Assembly (NCBI GenBank): GCA_016840095.1
Contig: JAEOSZ010000028.1
Location: 1 to 40,359 of the forward strand
Direction: 5' to 3'
Source of the DNA: Candidatus Heimdallarchaeota archaeon
Lineage (GTDB): Archaea; Asgardarchaeota; Heimdallarchaeia; Heimdallarchaeales; Heimdallarchaeaceae
DNA: 40,359 bases
Under the pieces are notes generated by a model, which saw only the letters and a list, made by a program, of their open reading frames with translations, was not told the DNA's origin and ran no database searches. Shown here one piece after another: positions 1 to 7,144 of the stretch (position 1 is the first letter of the stretch; every line of letters starts with the position of its first letter). Made by a program: the position numbers and the translations under genes.

Positions 1-322
1 AACCTAATGAAAATCCAAATATCAAATAAATGTAAATCTGATCATCAAAACGAGGAATAACTACAAATGCTAAAACAAAAGAGGAAATGAAAAAGAGTGC
101 TAACATAAACCATGAATGGAAGAATTTTCTATGCATTGAATGCGTTGGTCTTTCGATTAGATCTGGAAGGATTGAACCAAAGAAGATCGGTATCGCTGAA
201 ATAGATAGTATTAATGTCAATTTCAGATATTGAAAATCAGTAGCAAAGAAGTAGTACGATATTCCTACTAAAGGTATACCTAGAACAAATCCGGCAACAA
301 TATGAGTTAGTCTTCTCGACAT
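1..322 (-). CDS. YdjM/DUF457-type membrane hydrolase, N-terminal part (cut by window edge)
   Basis: The reading frame is open from the ATG at 322 to the window edge, so only about 107 N-terminal residues are seen. They hold four hydrophobic segments and the sequence LPDLIERPTHSMHRKFFHSW. This matches the PD...HR..HS metal-ligand pattern of the YdjM/DUF457 membrane-bound metal-dependent hydrolase family. An AGGAG stands about 10 bases before the ATG and a TATA-like TTTTTATATTAAA lies at about 353-365. A second family member is at 4515-5048. The substrate of the family is not established; the fold assignment rests on the motif and topology. Confidence 0.7.
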   Translation of the reverse strand, partial: MSRRLTHIVAGFVLGIPLVGISYYFFATDFQYLKLTLILSISAIPIFFGSILPDLIERPTHSMHRKFFHSWFMLALFFISSFVLAFVVIPRFDDQIYIYLIFGFSLG

Positions 323-408
323 TAAGCCTGTACTCCTATTTTATAATAAACAGTTTAATATAAAAACTGAAGTAAAACCCCGATATTTATTTTACAAAAA
401 ACACATAA

Positions 409-876
409 ATGTATAATAAAACATACCATATGAATGAACTTCTAGAAAAAGCTAAATCATGGACAGAGAAACTGAAAGTAACTACAAAACTAGTTGAAAA
501 TCTTCCTACCGATGTAATTTTGTCAAATAGTTGGGATAAGAGAAAGCTTTGCATTCATCTTTATGGTTGGGATACAGAATTTATCAAATGGGCGGATATT
601 CTTCGTAGGGGAGATAAATTTGATGTTGAACTTGAAGAAAAAACTGATGAGTATAACCAAAGGTTCTTTGATGAAAATGCAGAATTGAACTCAAAGGAGG
701 CAGTACAACAATTTCTAAAGACAAGAAAAGAAATGATTGAGGTCTATGAAGAGATTTTGTCCAAGTATCCACAAGATAACAAACATTTCGTTGGTTACTT
801 TTCTCTCTGGTGGCATGATGTTCATCATCTGAAGCAAGCTGATGTTGACGTTTCAGAGCTTGAAGAAAAGACATAG
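409..876 (+). CDS. DinB-like (DfsB/ClbS-type) four-helix protein
   Basis: This is a soluble, mostly helical protein of 155 residues. The stretch WDKRKLCIHLYGWDTEFIKW near residues 42-61 resembles the W..rd.laHl.gWd pattern of the DinB/DfsB superfamily. A second histidine-rich helix (WWHDVHHLKQ) near residue 135 could complete the metal or thiol-cofactor site typical of that fold. An in-frame ATG at 430 (MNELLEK) is an alternative start. A GATATTTATTTT at 382-392 lies at TATA distance from the first ATG, favouring a leaderless transcript. DinB-fold proteins act in thiol-dependent or detoxifying reactions; the actual role is unknown. Confidence 0.65.
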   Translation: MYNKTYHMNELLEKAKSWTEKLKVTTKLVENLPTDVILSNSWDKRKLCIHLYGWDTEFIKWADILRRGDKFDVELEEKTDEYNQRFFDENAELNSKEAVQQFLKTRKEMIEVYEEILSKYPQDNKHFVGYFSLWWHDVHHLKQADVDVSELEEKT

Positions 877-884
877 AGTATTTC

Positions 885-1034
885 TTAACTTGAAACCATT
901 GCTTCTGAACTCATCTTGTAAACCCTAGGTTTTTCATTTGGAATTAGGTAATAAAATAGAAGATTACAACTCTTACAATAGTATTTTTGGAAACTAATAG
1001 TATCCATATATTTACCACATTTAGAGCACTTCAT
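885..1034 (-). CDS. Small zinc-ribbon protein (49 aa)
   Basis: A short frame on the minus strand encodes 49 residues beginning MKCSKCGKYM. It contains two CxxC knuckles (C3/C6 and C20/C23) separated by 13 residues, the layout of a minimal zinc ribbon. The rest is a short tail without other motifs. The stop lies 9 bases past the convergent stop of the DinB-like gene. Small stand-alone zinc ribbons are frequent in archaea and often belong to nucleic-acid-binding or ribosome-associated proteins, but no specific function can be assigned. Because the knuckles are intact and the frame is uninterrupted, I think it is real. Confidence 0.6.
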   Translation of the reverse strand: MKCSKCGKYMDTISFQKYYCKSCNLLFYYLIPNEKPRVYKMSSEAMVSS

Positions 1035-1151
1035 AATCCCACTTTGAGTAAGTAAATAGTATTTTCAAGATTATCTTTGTCATATTATGGCATAAAAACG
1101 TTATTTTTTCAGCAAAGGATAAAACGAGATAGAAAAATCCTGTTTAAGTTT

Positions 1152-1394
1152 CTAAACCAAACGTAGTTTTCTAACATTTCTTTTTTGACCTGTGATGATA
1201 GTAATAATTGTTATCATGAGAAATGTTAGAGCAAAAATGAAGAAAATTCCTGCTACAATCTCTAAAGCAGCTAGTACAAAACATACAGTAGAAAGTAATC
1301 CAAATAGAAGAGGTGAATATTGTCTTATTGCAATCTCTAAATATCTTCTTTTGTCTTCATCAAAATCAGTATTCTCAGATTTATTCTCAAGCAT
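1152..1394 (-). CDS. Small two-helix membrane protein
   Basis: The 80 residues have a charged N-terminus (about residues 1-20), two closely spaced hydrophobic segments (about 28-47 and 50-68) and a basic tail ending KRNVRKLRLV. This is a typical small membrane-protein layout with the basic tail probably in the cytosol. No family is recognised. A strong TATA element reading AGTATATAAAGG on the minus strand (1416-1427) is centred about 28 bases before the ATG, implying a leaderless transcript. That favours this strand over the overlapping plus-strand frame at 1192-1467. Confidence 0.65.
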   Translation of the reverse strand: MLENKSENTDFDEDKRRYLEIAIRQYSPLLFGLLSTVCFVLAALEIVAGIFFIFALTFLMITIITIITGQKRNVRKLRLV

Positions 1395-1415
1395 TGATGT
1401 GTCACTCTGTTATCA

Positions 1416-1427
1416 CCTTTATATACT
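1416..1427 (-). promoter_or_regulatory. TATA box of the small membrane protein
   Basis: The minus strand reads AGTATATAAAGG here, a near-consensus archaeal TATA box. It is centred about 28 bases upstream of the ATG at 1394, so the start codon would lie at or next to the 5' end of the transcript. Confidence 0.6.
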
Positions 1428-1529
1428 TCTCCATACCAACTTAGAAACTGATTATCTTGTACTTTGAAGCGATAAGTTTAATTTCATCTTCGGTATATTT
1501 AGCTGAAATTAGTTAATTAGTAAAATAGG

Positions 1530-2456
1530 ATGAAAAAAATGAGCTTAAAAAAATCCTCTTCTGTTAAACCTTGGTGGTCTATAGCTTTAGTTTTAAGTTT
1601 ATATACAATATTCTTGTTGGTACCAAATATAGTTCTCAACCTTCTAGCTTTAAATAATCCTAATGTTGCAACTTGGTACCTGAATAATATAGTTAACTTT
1701 TGGTTAATTGTTTTTGCACTAATAGCTGTACTATGGTTGGTCATTGTTCCTCTACTTAAAATTCCTGAAGGTACTAGATTATATTGGGAATATTTAGATA
1801 GCATCAAGATTATCAAGTTCAAACCCATTATCAAGACTGTTGGTCTAGGTCTGCTGTTAGGAGGAATAATGCTTTGTTTTATGGTTTTTACAGGATGGCT
1901 AGAAGCAAAAACCACAGGGGGGATTCAAGTTTTCTTTGGAAGTTTACTGGTCAACGAAATAGTGCCTTTAAATGTGTATTATGCACTTTCTCCTGGAATT
2001 TGGGAGGAAGTAGCATTCAGAGGCGTCATTTTTGCTTTACTAATAAAAAAATATCCTCAGAAAAAAACAATAATACTTAATGGGTTGTTGTTTGGATTGT
2101 TCCATCTAATCAATCTAACTACTCTATTTTTCTACTGGGGAGCTGAGGGGAGTTTTATTCTTGGTTTTGTGTTTTCAACTCTTTTCCAAGTAGTTTATGC
2201 AACTTTTGTTGGAATACTATTAGCTTATGTGTTCTCAAAGACTAAAAGCCTAATCACTGTTATTCTCATTCATTATATAATTGATGCATTCATAACTTTC
2301 CTTACTTTTGTTATACACTTTCCTGATACTTCCATGTCAGATTTATTGATACGTCTTACATTGATGACAACTTTAGGTATTGGACTAGTACCATGTCTTG
2401 TCTGTTTTCTGATAGTTCATCTAGTATATAGAAAACAAACGGGTAAAAATATATGA
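1530..2456 (+). CDS. CPBP family intramembrane metalloprotease (Rce1/Abi type)
   Basis: This 308-residue polytopic membrane protein has about eight hydrophobic segments. The CPBP (CAAX protease/bacteriocin-processing, PF02517) motifs are present in order: an EExxR motif in WEEVAFRGVIFALL near residue 160, GLLFGLFHL near residue 190 with the FxxxH histidine, and LIHYIIDA near residue 248. These residues form the glutamate/histidine catalytic centre of Rce1-like proteases, so the enzyme should be active. A TATA-like GTATATTTAG near 1492-1501 lies at leaderless distance. The next gene, 45 bases downstream, encodes a DUF1295 enzyme, giving a Rce1-like/ICMT-like pair; whether they share substrates is not known. 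Confidence 0.9.
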   Translation: MKKMSLKKSSSVKPWWSIALVLSLYTIFLLVPNIVLNLLALNNPNVATWYLNNIVNFWLIVFALIAVLWLVIVPLLKIPEGTRLYWEYLDSIKIIKFKPIIKTVGLGLLLGGIMLCFMVFTGWLEAKTTGGIQVFFGSLLVNEIVPLNVYYALSPGIWEEVAFRGVIFALLIKKYPQKKTIILNGLLFGLFHLINLTTLFFYWGAEGSFILGFVFSTLFQVVYATFVGILLAYVFSKTKSLITVILIHYIIDAFITFLTFVIHFPDTSMSDLLIRLTLMTTLGIGLVPCLVCFLIVHLVYRKQTGKNI

Positions 2457-2501
2457 AAAGAAGAAAATAATATAATAGAGTGATTTCCTTCAATCATCAT
2501 T

Positions 2502-3428
2502 ATGAATCAGAATGTAAGTCAACCAAGATTCAGTCGTTTCGTGTCATTTATAGTTTGCATAATCTCCTATATAATTGCTATAGGCGTAGCAGTTGGTGTT
2601 CTTTTTGGTATTGGAGATTCAATGCATATTCTTTTGTCCACCTTCATAGCTGATGTAGCATCAACTCTTGTTATTTACATTATTAGTACAATTTTCAAAA
2701 ATACAAGTTTGTATGATGCTTATTGGAGTGTTGCACCAATAATTATAGCATTTTACTGGATCATCTCTGTTGTACCAGTTATAGGTTTCAAAACAACACA
2801 TATTTGGATACTAATTGTTGTAGGTGTATGGGGAGTAAGACTGACTTACAACTGGGCTAGAGGGTGGAAAGGACTTCATCATGAAGATTGGAGATATGCA
2901 AATTTTAGGAAAAACAAACCTAAGATTTTCTGGTTTATTAACCTTACAGGATTACAACTTATGCCAACCTTGGTTGTTTATGCTGGGTGTTTATCACTAT
3001 ATCCAGCTATAGTTTCTTCTACTCTAGAGACAATGAATATTTTCTTCTGGTTAGGATTGTTAATATGTATAGCAGCGGTTGTAATAGAAGCTGTTGCAGA
3101 TGAACATCAATACATCTTCAGTGCAAAGAAAGAGAAAGGAGAGTTACTAACCAAAGGACTCTGGGGTTATTCAAGACATCCAAATTATCTAGGTGAAATT
3201 TCCTTCTGGTGGGGATTGTATTTCTTTACACTTGCAGCTGCACAAACCTCAAAAAGTTGGGATTTTTGGCTTTTAACAATAGGCGGTCCAATAATAGTTA
3301 CAGTTCTATTTTTAGCAATTAGCATTCCAATGATCGAGAAACGAATGATGGAAAAGTATCCAACTTATAAAATTTATCAGAAGAAAGTTGCTAAGCTTAT
3401 CCCTGGATTCAAAAGGAGAAGAGGTTGA
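2502..3428 (+). CDS. DUF1295 membrane oxidoreductase/methyltransferase-fold protein
   Basis: This 308-residue protein has about seven membrane helices. The C-terminal signature GLWGYSRHPNYLGEISFWWG (about residues 224-243) is diagnostic for the DUF1295/steroid 5-alpha-reductase family, which shares its fold and the RHPNY-type motif with isoprenylcysteine carboxyl methyltransferases. An N-terminal ARGWKGLHHEDWRYANFRK segment is also typical of DUF1295. The substrate is unknown; in this family NAD(P)H-dependent lipid reduction is one possibility and prenylcysteine methylation another. A TATA-like AATAATATAATAG at about 2464-2476 stands 26-30 bases before the ATG, so it probably has its own leaderless promoter. 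Confidence 0.85.
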   Translation: MNQNVSQPRFSRFVSFIVCIISYIIAIGVAVGVLFGIGDSMHILLSTFIADVASTLVIYIISTIFKNTSLYDAYWSVAPIIIAFYWIISVVPVIGFKTTHIWILIVVGVWGVRLTYNWARGWKGLHHEDWRYANFRKNKPKIFWFINLTGLQLMPTLVVYAGCLSLYPAIVSSTLETMNIFFWLGLLICIAAVVIEAVADEHQYIFSAKKEKGELLTKGLWGYSRHPNYLGEISFWWGLYFFTLAAAQTSKSWDFWLLTIGGPIIVTVLFLAISIPMIEKRMMEKYPTYKIYQKKVAKLIPGFKRRRG

Positions 3429-3466
3429 AAAAAGCTTAAATTTACTAGCTAAATAATTATTTAGAA

Positions 3467-4495
3467 GTGATAATGATGAAATTTAAAGATCATTTACAGA
3501 GAAACAAGCGAAAATATATTGCTTATAGTATTTTTGCTGCTTTATTAATTACCGTGTTTTCAATTTATCTAACAGTAAAAATTACAGATAATAACCCGAT
3601 TGAGGATGCCTATGATACAAGAATGCAACAGAATCTTGATTGGTATTTCATCAATGGTACTCTAAAAGCCGATGCTCCCGCTTTAGCAACTTTAGATGGA
3701 TTTTTAGCTGAATATGTTGATGATTTCTTCATTTATTTTGCTTGTGCATTTGTTCTTTTGTGGATTGCGAATAGAGTGCTCCATGCTATGAAAAAGAGAA
3801 TATCACCTGATATTCATAATACACTACATGTTTTAATTCGTTCAATTGTTCTACCAATTTTCATAATTGCTTATATAAGTAAATTTGAACCATTCACAGG
3901 TTCAATAATAGGAGTTGCTGCAACATTAGGTGCTGCTTTTGGTATAGCAGCTGCAAAGTCTGTAGGTGATTTATTAGCTGGACTGGCTATGGTATTTTCC
4001 AAACATCATAATGTGGGCGATTATATCTTCATTCCTGAATTGAAAATTGAAGGAATTGTAAAGAAAATTTCTGTAACTTATATGACAATTCTTCAACCTA
4101 ATGAAACAAAAGCTGTAATTCCAATAAGCAAAGTTAAGGAACACGAGGTTATCAACATAGCTATTGCAGAATATGCAGAAGATGATGATCAACATAGAGA
4201 TATTTCAGACTTATTCCTTTATGGTGAAAGAATTGCTGAAACAGACCATGTTTATCCATTAAAATGGGCTGTTCATTCTGATGATAGTCATGATGCATGT
4301 GTTAGAGCAATAGAAAAAACTGCAAAAGAATATGGGCCAGAATTAGATGAACCTGCTGAATGGCGTATTTATGAAAGGGACAGACTAAATAGAAGATATG
4401 AAATAAAATTGCAAGTCTTAGAACCAGAAAAGCTGTTAACTTTAGCACCTGATTTCTTAAAATCCTTGGAAAGTAACTATGAAAAAATAAAATAA
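3467..4495 (+). CDS. MscS-family mechanosensitive channel
   Basis: The 342-residue protein has an N-terminal helix (about residues 17-38), further helices around 86-150 and then the Gly/Ala-rich pore helix ATLGAAFGIAAAKSVGDLLA, the signature of MscS channels. It is followed by the beta domain entry GLAMVFSKHHNVGDYI. The C-terminal part fits the cytosolic alpha/beta cage. The channel would release solutes on hypo-osmotic shock. The family length (about 290-370) fits. A GCTTAAATTT element near 3434-3443 is at TATA distance from the ATG; an internal ATG (MKFKDHL) three codons in is an alternative start. Confidence 0.93.
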   Translation: MIMMKFKDHLQRNKRKYIAYSIFAALLITVFSIYLTVKITDNNPIEDAYDTRMQQNLDWYFINGTLKADAPALATLDGFLAEYVDDFFIYFACAFVLLWIANRVLHAMKKRISPDIHNTLHVLIRSIVLPIFIIAYISKFEPFTGSIIGVAATLGAAFGIAAAKSVGDLLAGLAMVFSKHHNVGDYIFIPELKIEGIVKKISVTYMTILQPNETKAVIPISKVKEHEVINIAIAEYAEDDDQHRDISDLFLYGERIAETDHVYPLKWAVHSDDSHDACVRAIEKTAKEYGPELDEPAEWRIYERDRLNRRYEIKLQVLEPEKLLTLAPDFLKSLESNYEKIK

Positions 4496-4514
4496 AAGAA
4501 AAAAAGAAATGGTA

Positions 4515-5048
4515 TTAAAAAGCTAGCCAAGATTGGAAGAAATATAATAAGATTATACCAGCTACCATAATTAAAATACCGTTTATAAGGAGAAACATTT
4601 TCGAAGCTTTTTCAGGAAGAGTTTTTCTTCCTGCCTCATTTACCCAAAAAATGTGAATTAAAGCTGAACCTTTCCATGCTTCTGGTCTCATATCAAAGAA
4701 AAGATGTGATGCATGACCAATAAGATAGAAAGCAAATATAGGTACAAGAAACTTTGTTTCTGGTTGAACCCATATTATAGGTAAACAAATGATAATTGGG
4801 AGAAATACAGAATGTGTAATTATATTTCTGTGAGGTAATATTTTGTCCCACAATAAATCATAATCAGGTAATTGAGCTCCAAAATGCGTTGCTATAAAGG
4901 AGAGGATTATCCACATAGAATGTAAAGTTAAATTATCGTTTAGTCCTAGATTAATATAAGAGGTTTTCAAGTCCAGAGCAAAGAATATTCCAATAGATAT
5001 TCCCCAGAAAAGTGTTCCTGCAAAGAGATGCATTCTTCGATTTGCCAT
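4515..5048 (-). CDS. YdjM/DUF457-type membrane-bound metal-dependent hydrolase
   Basis: The 177-residue protein has about five hydrophobic segments. The central GAQLPDYDLLWDKILPHRNI followed by THS is the LPD.D...HR..THS motif of the YdjM/DUF457 family, with Asp and His as presumed metal ligands. A second histidine motif (GHASHLFFD) follows near residue 112. A related gene begins at 322 on the same strand. The minus strand carries ACTTAAAAGTTAG at about 5070-5083, TATA-spaced from the ATG, suggesting an independent leaderless promoter. Convergent with the MscS gene, 19 bases apart. Biochemical function is unproven for the family. Confidence 0.85.
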   Translation of the reverse strand: MANRRMHLFAGTLFWGISIGIFFALDLKTSYINLGLNDNLTLHSMWIILSFIATHFGAQLPDYDLLWDKILPHRNIITHSVFLPIIICLPIIWVQPETKFLVPIFAFYLIGHASHLFFDMRPEAWKGSALIHIFWVNEAGRKTLPEKASKMFLLINGILIMVAGIILLYFFQSWLAF

Positions 5049-5153
5049 GTCTTTATATTTCTAAACTAACTTTTAAGTTTTTCATACAATTTTGTTAGAA
5101 TGGATTTAAGTTATTTTAAAAGGATATTGAGACAAGAAGAGATGTGAGATAAG

Positions 5154-5258
5154 TTAGTGTAAGGTTCCTTTTACTAGAACCATCTTTTCTAGACTTCTAT
5201 TTCTCACTTCTTTCATTGTTTTTCCAAGTTCAACTGTTTTTTTCATGTTTTTCTTCAT
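5154..5258 (-). CDS. Possible 34-residue basic peptide
   Basis: A short frame beginning MKKNMKKTVELGKTMKEVRN and ending KGTLH lies alone in the 300-base gap between two minus-strand genes. An AGGTG six bases before the ATG is a fair ribosome binding site. A TATA-like TATTTTTAAAG stands at about 5288-5298, and directly upstream of that are two palindromes (5303-5331). The peptide is highly basic and predicted helical with no family match. The promoter architecture argues that something regulated is transcribed here, a peptide or a small RNA. Confidence 0.35.
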   Translation of the reverse strand: MKKNMKKTVELGKTMKEVRNRSLEKMVLVKGTLH

Positions 5259-5302
5259 TTTTTGCACCTATCCTAACATAAGCTGTCCTTTAAAAATAGG
5301 TT

Positions 5303-5331
5303 GACCACAAGTTATGGTCACAAGTTGTGAC
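5303..5331. promoter_or_regulatory. Tandem palindromic operator
   Basis: Two overlapping palindromes are seen. GACCACAAGTTATGGTC at 5303-5319 has seven of eight symmetric pairs, and GTCACAAGTTGTGAC at 5317-5331 is a perfect 15-base palindrome. Both carry the core CACAAGTT, with centres 13 bases apart. They sit immediately upstream of the TATA-like element of the 34-residue frame. Such paired symmetric sites are typical of dimeric repressors or activators; the cognate protein is unknown. Confidence 0.5.
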
Positions 5332-5349
5332 ATTATAAAGAAAAAATGA

Positions 5350-6501
5350 TTATGGAGGAAGCAAATATTGTTTCTCACCGGATCTAAATTTATTTAGAAG
5401 AGCTTGGAAAACCATCTTTAAACCCATTTTCATCATAGTACTTTCCATATAGATCTGTAATTCTTCATTTGATTTGTGAACATTGAGCTCTCTTTGTTGA
5501 TTTCTTATAGTTTGTCTGGTTATTCGGCTCATAAGTTTTGTATACTTTTCTAAAACAGATTTATTTTTCTTCTCAGCATATGCAATAGCTCTTGCAGCAA
5601 TTCTTCCTGACATAGCAGCTGAATCCATCCCTACTCCCCTAACTTGGTCAATTAATCCTGCAGCATCTCCAACCATCAAAATCCTGTTTTGACCTAGCCA
5701 AACACGATCTTTTGCATACATATCCATATTGGTTTTGTAACCTTCTCTTTTTACTATATTACCATTGATGTTGTACTTCTCTTTCATTGCATTGTAGAAT
5801 CTGTCCTGATATTCTTGGACATCAATATTGTTGCCTCCTGTACCTACAACCCAGTAATCTTTACCATCATCTAAGGTCTTGTTGTAGATCCAAGCAAACA
5901 TTGCATTACCCCAATCTAGATTCCAAAATTGGTAAAGGGCTTCAGGATCTAAATCAGCTTCCCCATCAATGTAGTAATTAAGAGTTCCTCCCTCGGATCC
6001 AGAAGATGTATCTTGTGGTCTGAGTTGTGATCTAATCTTTGGTCTAAGTCCTGTAGCATCAATGACATATTTTGCTTTAATTTCAAAAGTCTCTTTTTGT
6101 TTTGGTTTAACTAAAGTTATAATGTTATAGTCATCCTTTTCTTCGACTTTTTGACAAATACAATCATCAAGAAATTCTGCTCCTGCTTTTTGAGCGATTA
6201 TATTCAACCAATCATCGAATGGTTTTCTCATAAAATTCAACATATGGAATTTGGATCCAAAGGATTTCCCATCAGGTAAATGAAGTTTAATCTTCTTTAA
6301 TTGATAATTACAAAGTCTTTCTCTGGGAACTTTAACCCCTAACATCTTTTCAAAATACCCAAACTGAATCCCAGAACATGGTTTGTTTCTGGGAGTTTTG
6401 TGCCTTTCAACAAACAAAGTCTTCAAACCGTATTTCGCAGCAAATCTAGCAGCTGTAGAACCAGCGATTCCTCCACCTGCAATGAAAACATCATAATCCA
6501 T
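5350..6501 (-). CDS. Geranylgeranyl reductase family flavoprotein
   Basis: The protein (383 residues) opens with an FAD-binding Rossmann fingerprint, DVFIAGGGIAGSTAARFAAK (residues 4-23), followed by a glutamate in FVER at the ribose position. The PCSG motif near residue 42 is characteristic of geranylgeranyl reductases. The second FAD motif, MVGDAAGLIDQVRGVGMDSA, lies near residue 276. These enzymes saturate the geranylgeranyl chains of archaeal ether lipids or of prenyl quinones, probably at the membrane surface. The minus strand reads GATTTTTAAGAG at 6522-6533, correctly spaced for a leaderless transcript starting at the ATG. It is divergent from the GNAT gene. Confidence 0.92.
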   Translation of the reverse strand: MDYDVFIAGGGIAGSTAARFAAKYGLKTLFVERHKTPRNKPCSGIQFGYFEKMLGVKVPRERLCNYQLKKIKLHLPDGKSFGSKFHMLNFMRKPFDDWLNIIAQKAGAEFLDDCICQKVEEKDDYNIITLVKPKQKETFEIKAKYVIDATGLRPKIRSQLRPQDTSSGSEGGTLNYYIDGEADLDPEALYQFWNLDWGNAMFAWIYNKTLDDGKDYWVVGTGGNNIDVQEYQDRFYNAMKEKYNINGNIVKREGYKTNMDMYAKDRVWLGQNRILMVGDAAGLIDQVRGVGMDSAAMSGRIAARAIAYAEKKNKSVLEKYTKLMSRITRQTIRNQQRELNVHKSNEELQIYMESTMMKMGLKMVFQALLNKFRSGEKQYLLPP

Positions 6502-6591
6502 ACTTTTGAATTTACAGAACTCTTAAAAATCTATTAGTATGAGCTATAGATTCTAACAAATTTTAAATTCTCTATCTTGTATTTCTACTAG

Positions 6592-7119
6592 ATGTCTATT
6601 CGACAAGCGAAACGTTCTGATATTCAACAGATGGCTGAGGTACTAGTTAGTACTTGGAATACTACTTATAGAGGATTATTTCCAGATGAAGTGATTGATG
6701 CTAGAACTGTAGAAAGTAGAATTGAGAATATATCAAAAAATTGGAAGGGTTTTGAGGAAGATCTTGTTTCTAGAATTTTGCTTGTAGCAGAGAATGATGC
6801 TAAAGAAATAGTAGGTCTTGCCGCTGGTGGAGATATCTTTCATAGTGGTTATTCTTATGACTCCGAAGGATATGCATTTTACATACTTAAGGAATATCAA
6901 AATCAAGGAATAGGAACACTACTTCTAAAAGAACTAGTTAAATTTCTTCTATCTATGAATTTTAAATCTATGATAGTTTGGGTGTTAGAAGACAATCCAG
7001 CATGTAAATTTTATGAGAAGCTAGGTGGAGTTGCAAAAGAAAGAAAAATTGAAAAGTATGGAGAAGAGGAATTTAATTTAGTTGGTTATATTTGGGATGA
7101 TATAAGAAAAATAAAATAG
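6592..7119 (+). CDS. GNAT family N-acetyltransferase
   Basis: This 175-residue protein has the GNAT fold. The acetyl-CoA pyrophosphate-binding loop is seen in LKEYQNQGIGTLLLKELVKF (about residues 101-120, Q/RxxGxG/A type), and the C-terminal VLEDNPACKFYEKLGG segment is the usual last helix-strand of the fold. The N-terminus (MSIRQAKRSDIQQMAEV) and the WNTTYRGLFPDEVID stretch resemble bacterial and archaeal GNATs of unknown substrate. A TATA-like AAATTTTAAATTC at 6558-6570 is leaderless-spaced. The acceptor cannot be told from sequence. Confidence 0.9.
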   Translation: MSIRQAKRSDIQQMAEVLVSTWNTTYRGLFPDEVIDARTVESRIENISKNWKGFEEDLVSRILLVAENDAKEIVGLAAGGDIFHSGYSYDSEGYAFYILKEYQNQGIGTLLLKELVKFLLSMNFKSMIVWVLEDNPACKFYEKLGGVAKERKIEKYGEEEFNLVGYIWDDIRKIK

Positions 7120-7144
7120 AAAAGAAGAAAAGAGCTCTTCTAAG

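Noticed and set aside
1192..1467. Plus-strand frame of 91 residues
   Set aside because: It overlaps the minus-strand small membrane gene, which has a well-placed TATA box and a plausible membrane topology; the plus frame has neither.
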